The position numbers were made by a program, and so were the translations under genes. A stretch of 5,741 bases of DNA from an uncultured Bacteroides sp. (GTDB lineage Bacteria > Bacteroidota > Bacteroidia > Bacteroidales > Bacteroidaceae), in contig CAJJYX010000183.1 in assembly GCA_905197435.1 (NCBI GenBank), forward strand, positions 1-5,741. Direction: 5' to 3'. The notes beneath the pieces were generated by a model. It had not been told where the DNA came from. It saw only the letters and a list, made by a program, of their open reading frames with translations, and ran no database searches. Shown one piece after another: positions 5,288 through 5,741 of the stretch. Position 1 is the first letter of the stretch, and each line of letters starts with the position of its first letter.

Positions 5288-5741
5288 TCAAGAGATTCGC
5301 GGGGCAAAGGATTTCAGGTCAAAACTTGCATCCCAATCTTTCCACACTGGTTCACGCCCCAGGCGTTTCAACGCTTTGTCCACCTCCACGGCCTTGCGCT
5401 CATCACTGACATGGAACTGCTCCAGTGTTTGCGGATAGCTGTAATATCCTCCCGGTTCGGTCTTGCTTTCGGCACTCATGGTTGTTACACCGAGTGTTGC
5501 CATGTGGTCGCGTATATCGGCAGGTTCACGTGTGGAGTAGGAGATGTCTACATCATGGTCGAAGATGCGCATGGCGAAAGTAACCTGTGCAAGTTCACGG
5601 TCACTCATGATGACATTGGGGCGGAAGCCGCCATTCTCTGAAGGACGCATACGGGGAAAATTGACACTGTATTTCGTTTTCCAATAGTGCTTCTGGAGGT
5701 AACGAAGATGATAGGCCATCATGGTAATGTCTGTCCGCCAT
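5288..5741 (-). CDS. thiH: 2-iminoacetate synthase ThiH, C-terminal part (gene cut by window edge)
   Basis: About 151 codons of the 3' end of thiH are present. The frame stays open to the right edge, so the internal Met codons near 5720 are not the start. ThiH is a radical-SAM tyrosine lyase giving dehydroglycine (plus p-cresol) for the ThiG thiazole reaction. The edge reads WRTDITMMAYHLRYLQKHYW, followed by KYSVNFPRMRPSENGG, which match the late barrel strands and the C-terminal region of ThiH. Further along come SDRELAQVTFAMRIF, VDISYSTREPADIRDH and SAESKTEPGGY, all typical of the family. The SAM-cluster CxxxCxxC lies in the missing N-terminal portion. A distant radical-SAM relative such as HydG also shares this region, but the following thiF makes ThiH the clear choice. 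Confidence 0.93.
   Translation of the reverse strand, partial: WRTDITMMAYHLRYLQKHYWKTKYSVNFPRMRPSENGGFRPNVIMSDRELAQVTFAMRIFDHDVDISYSTREPADIRDHMATLGVTTMSAESKTEPGGYYSYPQTLEQFHVSDERKAVEVDKALKRLGREPVWKDWDASFDLKSFAPRIS

Noticed and set aside
5150..5641. A 163-codon plus-strand open frame across the thiF-thiH junction
   Set aside because: It is antisense to two well-supported thiamine genes and its translation has no recognizable family features.

Overview
The window looks like a chromosomal segment of a gut-type Bacteroidales bacterium, most likely Bacteroides or a close relative. The support is the protein types (a DUF4476 lipoprotein, a DUF362 ferredoxin-like protein, a thiH-thiF-tenI-like gene run), the Bacteroides-style -7 promoter sequence TAnnTTTG upstream of two genes, the lack of strong Shine-Dalgarno sites, and AT-rich spacers between fairly balanced coding regions. 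The species cannot be fixed from this sequence.

Layout. Positions 1-141 (minus) hold the first 47 codons of a patatin-like phospholipase. Positions 142-404 form a spacer with a perfect 20-bp inverted repeat and a third partial copy of its core. Positions 405-914 (minus) encode a small multi-spanning membrane protein resembling an ECF transporter substrate-binding (S) subunit. Positions 979-2100 (minus) encode a DUF362 protein with two 4Fe-4S clusters, 64 nt upstream of the membrane gene and probably cotranscribed with it. A 234-nt divergent promoter region follows, then a plus-strand lipoprotein (2335-2982) with a BamE-like domain and a DUF4476 domain. A long 35-bp-arm hairpin (2996-3083) separates this gene from the convergent end of a thiamine operon. 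The operon is read right to left on the minus strand: thiH (3' part only), thiF, a ThiE/TenI-family gene, then thiD.

How the genes work together. ThiH makes dehydroglycine from tyrosine, ThiF activates the sulfur carrier ThiS, ThiE/TenI-fold proteins act at thiazole aromatization or at coupling of thiazole and pyrimidine, and ThiD phosphorylates the pyrimidine HMP. The spacers are short (25, 18 and 34 nt), so one transcript is expected. Its promoter, any TPP riboswitch and the genes thiS, thiE, thiG and thiC would lie beyond position 5741.

The window is mostly ordinary housekeeping sequence, and I see no clear new system. The points most worth checking are a ThiF without the zinc and acyl-disulfide cysteines of the E. 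coli enzyme, a ThiE/TenI homologue lacking key residues of both known activities, two long intergenic palindromes, and an orphan ECF S-like subunit paired with a DUF362 Fe-S protein.
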